Shown: positions 50,347 to 57,135 of the stretch, piece after piece | How positions within the stretch are numbered: the first letter of the stretch is position 1 | Layout: each line of letters opens with the position of its first letter | Origin: Taibaiella sp. | Lineage (GTDB): Bacteria; Bacteroidota; Bacteroidia; Chitinophagales; Chitinophagaceae | DNA length: 64,000 nt | Reading direction: 5' to 3' | Assembly: GCA_016786705.1 (NCBI GenBank) | Contig: JAEUVV010000006.1 | Location: 186,001 to 250,000, forward strand | The notes under the pieces: generated by a model | Seen by the model: the letters and a program-made list of their open reading frames with translations, nothing else | What the model was told of the DNA's origin: nothing | Databases searched by the model: none | Program-made: the position numbers and the translations under genes

Positions 50347-51504
50347 ATGAGCTTATCTCAAATAAGAATAGAAGAGGTCAGGGCATACTTCAGGCACCAG
50401 GACTATGCACTTGCATTCAGGCGTTTACTGGACTGTGCTATGGACACCCAGGATATGGCGATCTACAAATTGGCGATCAAGCTTACCGCCGAAAGAGAGC
50501 AGCATAAAGAAACGATAGACCCGGCCTGGGTTGCTGCATGCCTGGAATTACTGGACCAAATAGCCACTATCCCCTTACAAGCCGGCAACACGAATGAAGC
50601 GGTCATCGCCGGCGAAAAACTCACCAAAACCTATGGCCATAGTGGTTTTTCTCTTGGTCCTATCAGTGTACAGATCAGGAAAGGACAGGTATACGGATTA
50701 GTAGGAGAAAATGGTAATGGTAAAACGACCCTGCTGCGCATCCTGGCCCGGGAGCTGTTTTACAACCAGGGCAAGATCAACTATACTTTTAGCAAAGCGC
50801 CTGCCGATGATTATGACCTCAGGTCCAAGCTGGTCTATATCCCGCAACGAACGCAGAAGTGGTATGGCAGCCTTAAGGATAACCTGAAATTTGTGCTGGC
50901 CAACTACGGGCTGCAGCCACAGGAGATCGAAACGCGGGTACTGATGATGATCGCCCGCCTGGGCTTATGGAATTATAAAGACCTTAAATGGCACCAGCTA
51001 TCTTCGGGTTATAAAATGAGGTTTGAGCTGGCCCGCACCTTGCTGCGCCAGCCCGAGGTAATGCTTTTAGACGAGCCACTGGCCAATCTCGACATCCTGG
51101 CACAGCAGATGATCCTGGAAGACCTCAGGTATATTTCCAATTCCATAACGAACCCCATCGCGCTGATCTTAAGTTCTCAGCAACTGTATGAAGTAGAAAA
51201 GATTTCCGATAAAGTTATTTTTCTTAAAAACGGTAAGTACAACCACCAGGAACAGGAACAGCAGGAACAAAGCGAGCGGAAATTAATCGTGGAAATGGAT
51301 GTAAGCAGTAATAAAGAACAACTCCAGGAGGTCCTTTCTACCCTTGCCCTGGAAAAGCTCACTTTTAATGGCGGCCAGTTCATCGCCCGGTTCAGCGACC
51401 CGGTAACCTTCAGCCAGGTATTACAGACACTTGGCCATTCAGAGCTCGAGATTGTTTACATCAGAAATATTTCCAGTTCTTCACGCCGCTTTTTTGTAGC
51501 ATAA
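50347..51504 (+). CDS. ABC transporter ATP-binding protein with helical N-terminal extension
   Basis: 385 residues. About 85 helical residues precede the ATPase, an unusual addition. The ATPase has Walker A GENGNGKT (120-127), Q-loop Q167, the signature LSSGYKMR (218-225; LSSGY instead of LSGGQ), Walker B VMLLDEP (238-244) and a D-loop. A C-terminal part (about 310-385) is also beyond the core. The membrane protein gene 20 bases downstream is the likely partner. Direction and substrate of transport are not known. Confidence 0.9.
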   Translation: MSLSQIRIEEVRAYFRHQDYALAFRRLLDCAMDTQDMAIYKLAIKLTAEREQHKETIDPAWVAACLELLDQIATIPLQAGNTNEAVIAGEKLTKTYGHSGFSLGPISVQIRKGQVYGLVGENGNGKTTLLRILARELFYNQGKINYTFSKAPADDYDLRSKLVYIPQRTQKWYGSLKDNLKFVLANYGLQPQEIETRVLMMIARLGLWNYKDLKWHQLSSGYKMRFELARTLLRQPEVMLLDEPLANLDILAQQMILEDLRYISNSITNPIALILSSQQLYEVEKISDKVIFLKNGKYNHQEQEQQEQSERKLIVEMDVSSNKEQLQEVLSTLALEKLTFNGGQFIARFSDPVTFSQVLQTLGHSELEIVYIRNISSSSRRFFVA

Positions 51505-51524
51505 ACACCTAACAATATTCACAT

Positions 51525-53309
51525 ATGAATTTCTTCCATCGCATCAACCAGTACTTGCTGGAACGCTATCCTAATATATGGAATACGCGCCTGGTATGGA
51601 TGCTACTTATAGCCCTTGGCATCCATATCCTGTTTTTCACAGGCGGCTACTTCACTTTTATAACTCCTGCTTCTTTGCATCAACAGCTTTACGATTTTGA
51701 TGTGTTGAACGGTAATGGCGCTATGCTCTTTGCCATAGCTGTCACGATCATATTACTGGTATTGTGGCTGGTCTATTTATTGAAGAATAATGCCTTCAAG
51801 AATTTTTACCCGACCAGCCGGGGTAAGATCTTTCTTAGTTTCTTTTATTACCTGGTAATCATTTTTGCCTGCAGCACCTTTCATATGAGCTATATGATCG
51901 GGTATAAAACCTTTATCCATCAAAAGTACCCGGTATCAAAATTTGAGACGCAGCGGCTGACCGCAGCCAGGGCGGCCCCCTTTCTTTTGTTAAATATTGA
52001 AGACTATAACCTGATCAACCGGCGTTACCCAAGCCCTTTTGATACCCTTGAACGCAGGAATGTTACAGAACCGGAAAACATGCTGGACGGGCCATCCATT
52101 GTCGCCCATAATGAACGGATACAGTTTTTCACAACTAAAGAAATAATTACAACTACAGCAGACAGCAATTATGAACAATTGATCCGCAATAGCCTGAACT
52201 ATTATAAGCAAGAAGATGCCTATACAGAAGTAAAACCTGCTCTAAAAAATGATACAGTAATCATCACCATGCTGGATAAAGTGTTTGATGTGTCTCACCT
52301 GGCAGATACGGCCTATACGCTATTCAATTATTCGAACAATTACTTTCTTAAAGATGTAAATAACATTACGGATCCATCTGTAATGGCTTTACATCCGCAA
52401 CTGCAGGACCGGGAACAGCTGGTATTGAAAGAAACCTATGAACTTTTAATCCGGAAAGATGCTGCCGGCATTAAAGCCCGCCTGAATAATTTCATGAAAC
52501 TGGCCGATGAGTTGATGATCAAATCCAATATAAGTGTGGATCAATGGTTCAACCTGGTTAATCAACCCGGCAGGTATAGGGTAGACAGTGTTATCAACTC
52601 CTATCCATCTTATAATGATGATGAATACTATGATAGCGCTGCTGCAGCAACAGCGGAGACTGTAGATGCGGCGGCGGTGGCTGCAGACGCAGCCGGTAAT
52701 GTCCGGGTCAGGCGGGAAACCCGCTATTTTATAGACATGATCAGCTTCAGAAATGTTTTTGACAATGTGGACGAGCTGAGGGCCTGGCATAAACTGAATG
52801 ACTTTTTGCATGTTTCCATCTGGATCGCTTTCGGCTTAGCCAGCATCCTGCTCGCCTTCAGGATTACCAGTCTTAAATCGGTCATCTTTGCGGCGGTAGC
52901 TGCCGGCCTCTTAGGTATTTTAGTAGCCCTGTTTGCCATGGTCAGTGGATTAAGCAATGCTAACATCGAGTTTTCAGTCCCTTATTTCCTGCTGGTGCTG
53001 GCTTTGGCGATTTTTATTATTCCGGCGGTCAGCGGGAAAGGTATGTCTAAACGGGTAAAATCGGTCTTTATGAACCTTACCATTGTATTTATAGTACCCT
53101 TCGCCTTGCTGATACTGGGTATCATCTCCGCGCATCAGAATGAATATTTTATTGCAAAATATGGGGTAGACTACCGGTTAAAAGATCACCGGACGATAAT
53201 GGATTTACTGGGAGAAAATGTAAGCTGGGTTTTATTGGCTTTCGGGCTTATCTTTATTTTCTTTTATGCACAACGTATGAAACACTGGAAGGCTTTAGCA
53301 GAAGGCTAA
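51525..53309 (+). CDS. Multi-pass membrane protein, likely ABC partner
   Basis: 594 residues. Three hydrophobic segments lie at the N-terminus (about 23-48, 63-86, 105-126) and about five at the C-terminus (about 425-585), with some 290 residues between them that are probably outside the cytoplasm. A Tyr/Asp/Ala-rich run (YYDSAAAATAETVDAAAVAA) is in that loop. No family was recognised. The gene follows the ABC ATPase by 20 bases, so it probably provides the membrane part of that system. Confidence 0.75.
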   Translation: MNFFHRINQYLLERYPNIWNTRLVWMLLIALGIHILFFTGGYFTFITPASLHQQLYDFDVLNGNGAMLFAIAVTIILLVLWLVYLLKNNAFKNFYPTSRGKIFLSFFYYLVIIFACSTFHMSYMIGYKTFIHQKYPVSKFETQRLTAARAAPFLLLNIEDYNLINRRYPSPFDTLERRNVTEPENMLDGPSIVAHNERIQFFTTKEIITTTADSNYEQLIRNSLNYYKQEDAYTEVKPALKNDTVIITMLDKVFDVSHLADTAYTLFNYSNNYFLKDVNNITDPSVMALHPQLQDREQLVLKETYELLIRKDAAGIKARLNNFMKLADELMIKSNISVDQWFNLVNQPGRYRVDSVINSYPSYNDDEYYDSAAAATAETVDAAAVAADAAGNVRVRRETRYFIDMISFRNVFDNVDELRAWHKLNDFLHVSIWIAFGLASILLAFRITSLKSVIFAAVAAGLLGILVALFAMVSGLSNANIEFSVPYFLLVLALAIFIIPAVSGKGMSKRVKSVFMNLTIVFIVPFALLILGIISAHQNEYFIAKYGVDYRLKDHRTIMDLLGENVSWVLLAFGLIFIFFYAQRMKHWKALAEG

Positions 53310-53396
53310 AATAACATTTGAATAATTATAAGGATAAAAAATAAAGCTTAATTTCGCCCGACACGCTACGAGCATAATTATATAAAATAATAATAT

Positions 53397-54218
53397 ATGA
53401 GAAAAATAGCACTATTACTTGCCGGTTTCGGTTTATTTGCAGCTACAGCTGTAGCCCAGGAAGACAATACCACTTATTCCGATTCAGGATTTGGTATCGA
53501 TACCAAGAAATTCCGTTTCGGCGCCTACCTGGCCCCGACGATGTCCTGGATGCGCTCCACTTCCAAAACAAATGACGACAAGACTTATAATATCGCTAAT
53601 GACGGCTCGAAAGTAGGTTTTACCTACGGTTTAATGGCGGAGTACTATTTCCAGGACAACTACGCGATCGTTTCCGGCCTGCAAATGAACATGGGCGGCG
53701 GCAAAATGTCTATGAGCAGGGCCAGCAATGTACCGGCAAAAAATACGATCCAGACCGCATCTTTTGACTATAATGTAAGCTTACTGGAGATCCCGGTAGC
53801 GATCAAGTTAAGGACAGATCCTATTTCCAATTTCCGCTTCTTCGGCCAGGCAGGCGTAACGCTCGGGTTCCGGGTAGCGCGTAAAGCTGCCTATGACCTG
53901 ACTTATTACAATGATAATGAGCAATTGATCACCGTAAGCCAGGATAAAGACAAGATCGGTTCCCGCGGCGCATTAAACCCGGGTTTTGCTCCCGTTAACT
54001 TTCAAATGAATTTAGGCGCCGGTGTTGAGTATCCTTTGACGGACAAGCTGGCCGCTTATGCCGGTATCTTCTTCAATAACGGTTTCCTGCCGGATATGAC
54101 CAATCCGCAAAACTTTGAACTGTACGATAAAGGCCAGGCCATCAGTGTAAATAACGATTTCAGAGACGGGAATACCCGCTTCAACAATTTCGCATTACGC
54201 ATTGGTATCTTCTTCTAA
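53397..54218 (+). CDS. PorT-like outer membrane beta-barrel protein
   Basis: 273 residues with a signal peptide (MRKIALLLAGFGLFAATAVAQ). The mature part has the FRFGAYLAPTMSWM start, GFTYGLMAEYYFQDNYAIVSGL and LEIPVAIKLRTDPISNFRFFGQAG segments of PorT/outer membrane beta-barrel proteins. In type IX secretion bacteria PorT is needed for secretion, but many relatives are of unknown function, so a T9SS role is not claimed. It lies 87 bases after the ABC partner gene and ends in a strong hairpin. Confidence 0.86.
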   Translation: MRKIALLLAGFGLFAATAVAQEDNTTYSDSGFGIDTKKFRFGAYLAPTMSWMRSTSKTNDDKTYNIANDGSKVGFTYGLMAEYYFQDNYAIVSGLQMNMGGGKMSMSRASNVPAKNTIQTASFDYNVSLLEIPVAIKLRTDPISNFRFFGQAGVTLGFRVARKAAYDLTYYNDNEQLITVSQDKDKIGSRGALNPGFAPVNFQMNLGAGVEYPLTDKLAAYAGIFFNNGFLPDMTNPQNFELYDKGQAISVNNDFRDGNTRFNNFALRIGIFF

Positions 54219-54239
54219 AACAAACATTTTCCATAATCG

Positions 54240-54267
54240 AAAAGCCGGGCCTCCTCGCCCGGCTTTG
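54240..54267 (+). terminator. Terminator of the PorT-like gene
   Basis: AAAGCCGGGC and GCCCGGCTTT form a 10-bp stem with a 6-base loop 22 bases after the stop. Confidence 0.88.
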
Positions 54268-54314
54268 CTGTTTTTAGGATCTGTTAAATACCGTTCCGCG
54301 CAATGAATATTAAT

Positions 54315-54369
54315 TATCTTTGCCAATGATTATTCAACATGCCTGAGTGGTGAAAGCCCCGTAAGCATG
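54315..54369 (+). promoter_or_regulatory. Promoter and possible structured leader of mqnC
   Basis: TATCTTTG (54315-54322) fits TAnnTTTG. The leader that follows has CATGC (54338-54342) complementary to GCATG (54365-54369), enclosing GTGGTGAAAGCCCCG. A small hairpin is possible; it did not match any riboswitch I know. Confidence 0.4.
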
Positions 54370-54384
54370 ACAATACAATAGCAA

Positions 54385-55506
54385 ATGAATTTAAACGCTT
54401 TATACGAAAAAGCACTGGCCTTGGAATTCCTGGATGTGGAAGAAGGTATTTACCTCTTTGAGCACGCACCCATGACTGAACTGGCCTATGTAGCCAACGA
54501 AATCCGTAAAAAACAGGTACCTCATGGTAAAGTCACCTGGATCATTGACCGGAACATGAACACGACCAATGTATGCACGGCCAACTGTAAATTCTGTAAC
54601 TTCTACAGGATTCCCGGCCATGGCGATAGCTACATTACTGATATTGAAACCTATAAAACAAAGATTGACGAAACTTTCCGCTATGGCGGGGAGCAATTGC
54701 TGCTACAAGGCGGGCACCACCCCGAGCTGGGCTTAGATTACTATGTACAGTTGTTCAAGCAGTTAAAAGAATTATATCCTAATTTAAAATTACACGCCCT
54801 CGGTCCGCCGGAAGTAGCGCATATCTGTAAAGTATCCGGCGTAAGCCATATGGAAGCGCTGGTCGCGCTAAAAGAGGCGGGCATGGACAGCATGCCGGGC
54901 CCGGGAGCCGAGATCCTGGATGATCGCGTAAGAAGACTGATCTCCAAAGGAAAATGCGGCGCGCAGGAGTGGCTGGACATCATGGAAGTAGCCCATAAAG
55001 TAGGCCTCACCACCTCTGCCACCATGATGTTTGGTCATATAGAAACCATCCGCGAGCGGGTAGAGCACCTGGTCAAGTTAAGAACCGTGCAAGCTAAAAA
55101 GCCGGAAGGGGCGAAAGGCTTTGTAGCCTTTATACCCTGGACTTTCCAGGACGTGGATACCCTTTTGAAAAAAATAAGAAGGGCGAAAAACGATACCACA
55201 GCCGAGGAGTATATAAGAATGATCGCCTTAAGCCGTATCATGCTGCCTAATATCAAAAATATACAGGCGAGCTGGCTTACTGTAGGTAAACGTGTGGGCC
55301 AATTGTGCTTACACGCAGGCGCGAACGACTTTGGCTCTATCATGATCGAAGAAAATGTAGTAAGCGCTGCCGGTGCACCGCACCGCTTTACGGCAAGCGG
55401 TATTCAGGAAGCCATCCGCGAGGCGGGCTTTGAGCCGCAGCTCCGTAACCAGCAGTACGAATTCAGGGCAATGCCGCAAATGGAAGAACAAGTAATCAAC
55501 TATTAG
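54385..55506 (+). CDS. mqnC: Cyclic dehypoxanthine futalosine synthase (radical SAM)
   Basis: 373 residues. The radical SAM cluster is C64-x3-C68-x2-C71 (CTANCKFC). FRYGGEQLLLQGGHHPELG, SHMEALVALKEAGMDSMPGPGAEIL and TSATMMFGHIET are typical of MqnC and its relative MqnE. I favour MqnC because of the length and the N-terminal ELAYVANEIRKK stretch. It cyclises dehypoxanthine futalosine in menaquinone synthesis by the futalosine route. A PPTase gene begins four bases after its stop. Confidence 0.9.
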   Translation: MNLNALYEKALALEFLDVEEGIYLFEHAPMTELAYVANEIRKKQVPHGKVTWIIDRNMNTTNVCTANCKFCNFYRIPGHGDSYITDIETYKTKIDETFRYGGEQLLLQGGHHPELGLDYYVQLFKQLKELYPNLKLHALGPPEVAHICKVSGVSHMEALVALKEAGMDSMPGPGAEILDDRVRRLISKGKCGAQEWLDIMEVAHKVGLTTSATMMFGHIETIRERVEHLVKLRTVQAKKPEGAKGFVAFIPWTFQDVDTLLKKIRRAKNDTTAEEYIRMIALSRIMLPNIKNIQASWLTVGKRVGQLCLHAGANDFGSIMIEENVVSAAGAPHRFTASGIQEAIREAGFEPQLRNQQYEFRAMPQMEEQVINY

Positions 55507-55510
55507 GATA

Positions 55511-56110
55511 ATGCCTTTATTGTTTACGAAAAAGGAACCCCATTACTCCATAATTATATGGCATATCGAAGAAACCGAGGCATTTTTTGCTTCGGTTCTT
55601 GGTTTTGCATCCGACAGGAAGCACCCCAAGCGCAGGCTGGAACACCTTGCCGGCAGGTTCCTGCTGAAAGAGCTGAAGGCTGATTTTCCTTTTGAAAAAA
55701 TGATCCTTAGCCCGGAAGGTAAACCGGAGCTTAATGACCAAAGCCTTCATTTTTCCATCTCGCATTCCTTCCCTTATGCGGCCGCTATTATCAGCGCGAC
55801 CAAATCTGTAGGGGTAGACATACAGGTGTATGTAGAAAAAATAAAAAACCTGCAGTCTAAATTTTTATCCGAAGAAGAGCAGGCCTTATTTAACAACCAG
55901 ATCAGCGGGATCACCCTGGCCTGGACGGCCAAAGAAGCCCTTTTTAAATATTACGGACTGGGCGCTGTCGACTTCAAAGGAGATATGCCCATCCGGGACG
56001 TCCTTTGGTATGAGCAGCATGCCAAGATCAATATGGAGCTGAACAAAACCCGGGAAGCATGCCGCCTCAGCGGTTTTACTACCGATGATTTCGCCGTGGC
56101 CTGGCTATAG
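55511..56110 (+). CDS. 4'-phosphopantetheinyl transferase superfamily protein
   Basis: 199 residues. The Sfp-type motifs are visible: GVDIQ (101-105, with the Asp D103 that binds metal) and WTAKEALFKYYG (138-149, E142 and K146). The second acidic residue of the usual GVDxE is Gln here, an odd point. The N-terminal RRLEHLAGRFLLK and FSISHS segments match. The enzyme would put the phosphopantetheine arm on an acyl or peptidyl carrier protein. It starts four bases after mqnC, a likely operon, but a functional link to menaquinone is not evident. Confidence 0.88.
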   Translation: MPLLFTKKEPHYSIIIWHIEETEAFFASVLGFASDRKHPKRRLEHLAGRFLLKELKADFPFEKMILSPEGKPELNDQSLHFSISHSFPYAAAIISATKSVGVDIQVYVEKIKNLQSKFLSEEEQALFNNQISGITLAWTAKEALFKYYGLGAVDFKGDMPIRDVLWYEQHAKINMELNKTREACRLSGFTTDDFAVAWL

Positions 56111-56138
56111 CCCGGTATTTTATGTAAATAGTTTTCCC

Positions 56139-56146
56139 TACATTTG
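56139..56146 (+). promoter_or_regulatory. -7 promoter element for the ExbD-like gene
   Basis: TACATTTG fits TAnnTTTG, about 23 bases before the ATG at 56169. Confidence 0.5.
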
Positions 56147-56168
56147 TAGTTGCAACATTTTATAAGTA

Positions 56169-56588
56169 ATGAATATCAGAAGAAATACCCGAGAAAAACC
56201 GGAAGCACATACATCGGCCCTGAATGATGTATTGTTCATTCTTTTGTTTTTCTTCCTGATCATAGCCACGCTGGCCAACCCGAACGTGATCAAGCTGACC
56301 AACCCTACGGCTAACAATGATACTAAAGTGAAACAAACAGTGGTGGTTTCCATTAATGCGGACCAGCAGTTCTTTGTAGGCCAAAACCCGGTTACCGCAG
56401 ATTCTTTAGTGACTGCTATCCAGACCCGGATCGCCTCCAGCCAGGATACCACGCCTACAATCGTGATCAACGCGGATAAAGACGCGATCGCGGATAATAT
56501 TGTAGCGGTAATGCGCGCCGGGCAAAGTTTAAATGTAAAGACCGTACTTGCGGTTAAGAAAGCGGAAGCCGCGGCTGTTACGCCATAA
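56169..56588 (+). CDS. ExbD/TolR-like protein without ExbB neighbour
   Basis: 139 residues: a short basic N-terminus, one membrane helix (about 20-39) with the conserved Asp in SALNDVLFILL, then a periplasmic domain (about 60-130). ExbD/TolR form proton-driven motors with ExbB/TolQ that energise TonB-type receptors or the envelope. The C-terminal VMRAGQSLNVKTVLAV resembles the family. No exbB, tolQ or tonB lies beside it, so any partner must be elsewhere. It ends in a palindromic hairpin. Confidence 0.85.
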   Translation: MNIRRNTREKPEAHTSALNDVLFILLFFFLIIATLANPNVIKLTNPTANNDTKVKQTVVVSINADQQFFVGQNPVTADSLVTAIQTRIASSQDTTPTIVINADKDAIADNIVAVMRAGQSLNVKTVLAVKKAEAAAVTP

Positions 56589-56610
56589 TCGATAATAAAA
56601 GATTCCAGAT

Positions 56611-56647
56611 AATAGCAAAGGCCGGTTTTAAACCGGCCTTTGCTATT
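56611..56647. terminator. Hairpin between convergent ExbD-like and HMA genes
   Basis: Two 18-base arms (56611-56628 and 56630-56647) are perfectly complementary, around GGCCGG/CCGGCC. There is little T run, so termination efficiency is uncertain. Confidence 0.7.
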
Positions 56648-56683
56648 ATCCTCCAATATGAATTACTCATTATAGTTCTTCTT

Positions 56684-57031
56684 TTACTTCGCTTTGCAGC
56701 AGCCATCCAGCTTTTCATAAGCGTCAGCAGTAGCCTTCACCTCGTCCGCATCGAAACCCGCGGCTGCAATCGCTTTTTTGATCTGCTCCGGGTTTGTTTT
56801 ATCCGGTGCATAAGTAACCGTGATCGTATTGGCTTTAGGGTCCACCTTTACCTTCCGGATCCCCTTTTCTGTATCGCGGATCTTATCATTGATATTCTGG
56901 CCACAGCTGCTGCATTGCAGGCAATGATCGCAGGCGATGCTGGTCTTTACCGTTAAAGTTGCTTTCTTTTCCGCCGCTTGCGCACCGAAAAATAAAAATA
57001 CGGAAAGGAGAAGGCTGCCTATATACTTCAT
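56684..57031 (-). CDS. Exported heavy-metal-associated (HMA) domain protein
   Basis: 115 residues. A signal peptide (about 1-20) is followed by an HMA-like fold with the metal site C34-x2-C37-x2-C40-x2-C43 (CDHCLQCSSC), four cysteines in place of the usual two. The remaining KVKVDPKANTITVTY and IKKAIAAAGFDADE parts fit the ferredoxin-like fold. Two more cysteines lie near the C-terminus (GCCKAK). It may bind soft metals in the periplasm; that is inference. It precedes no transport ATPase gene here. Confidence 0.85.
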   Translation of the reverse strand: MKYIGSLLLSVFLFFGAQAAEKKATLTVKTSIACDHCLQCSSCGQNINDKIRDTEKGIRKVKVDPKANTITVTYAPDKTNPEQIKKAIAAAGFDADEVKATADAYEKLDGCCKAK

Positions 57032-57048
57032 AAAATATAATTTTTATT

Positions 57049-57056
57049 CAAAAATA
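57049..57056 (-). promoter_or_regulatory. -7 promoter element for the HMA gene
   Basis: CAAAAATA reads TATTTTTG on the minus strand, about 18 bases before the ATG at 57031. Confidence 0.45.
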
Positions 57057-57080
57057 GGCAATTGAGCGCTTATAAATACA

Positions 57081-57108
57081 AATCCGGGACCACAATGTGC
57101 CCCGGATT
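57081..57108 (-). terminator. Terminator of nrdJ
   Basis: AATCCGGG and CCCGGATT form an 8-bp stem 27 bases after the nrdJ stop. Confidence 0.7.
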
Positions 57109-57135
57109 GTTTCGTTATGTATTATTGCTTAGCGA

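Noticed and set aside
53397..54218. A claim that this PorT-like protein is the type IX secretion component
   Set aside because: Relatives of the family are widespread and no other T9SS gene is in the window.
54323..54384. A known riboswitch in the mqnC leader
   Set aside because: The bases fit none of the riboswitch classes I know; it is kept only as a weak finding.
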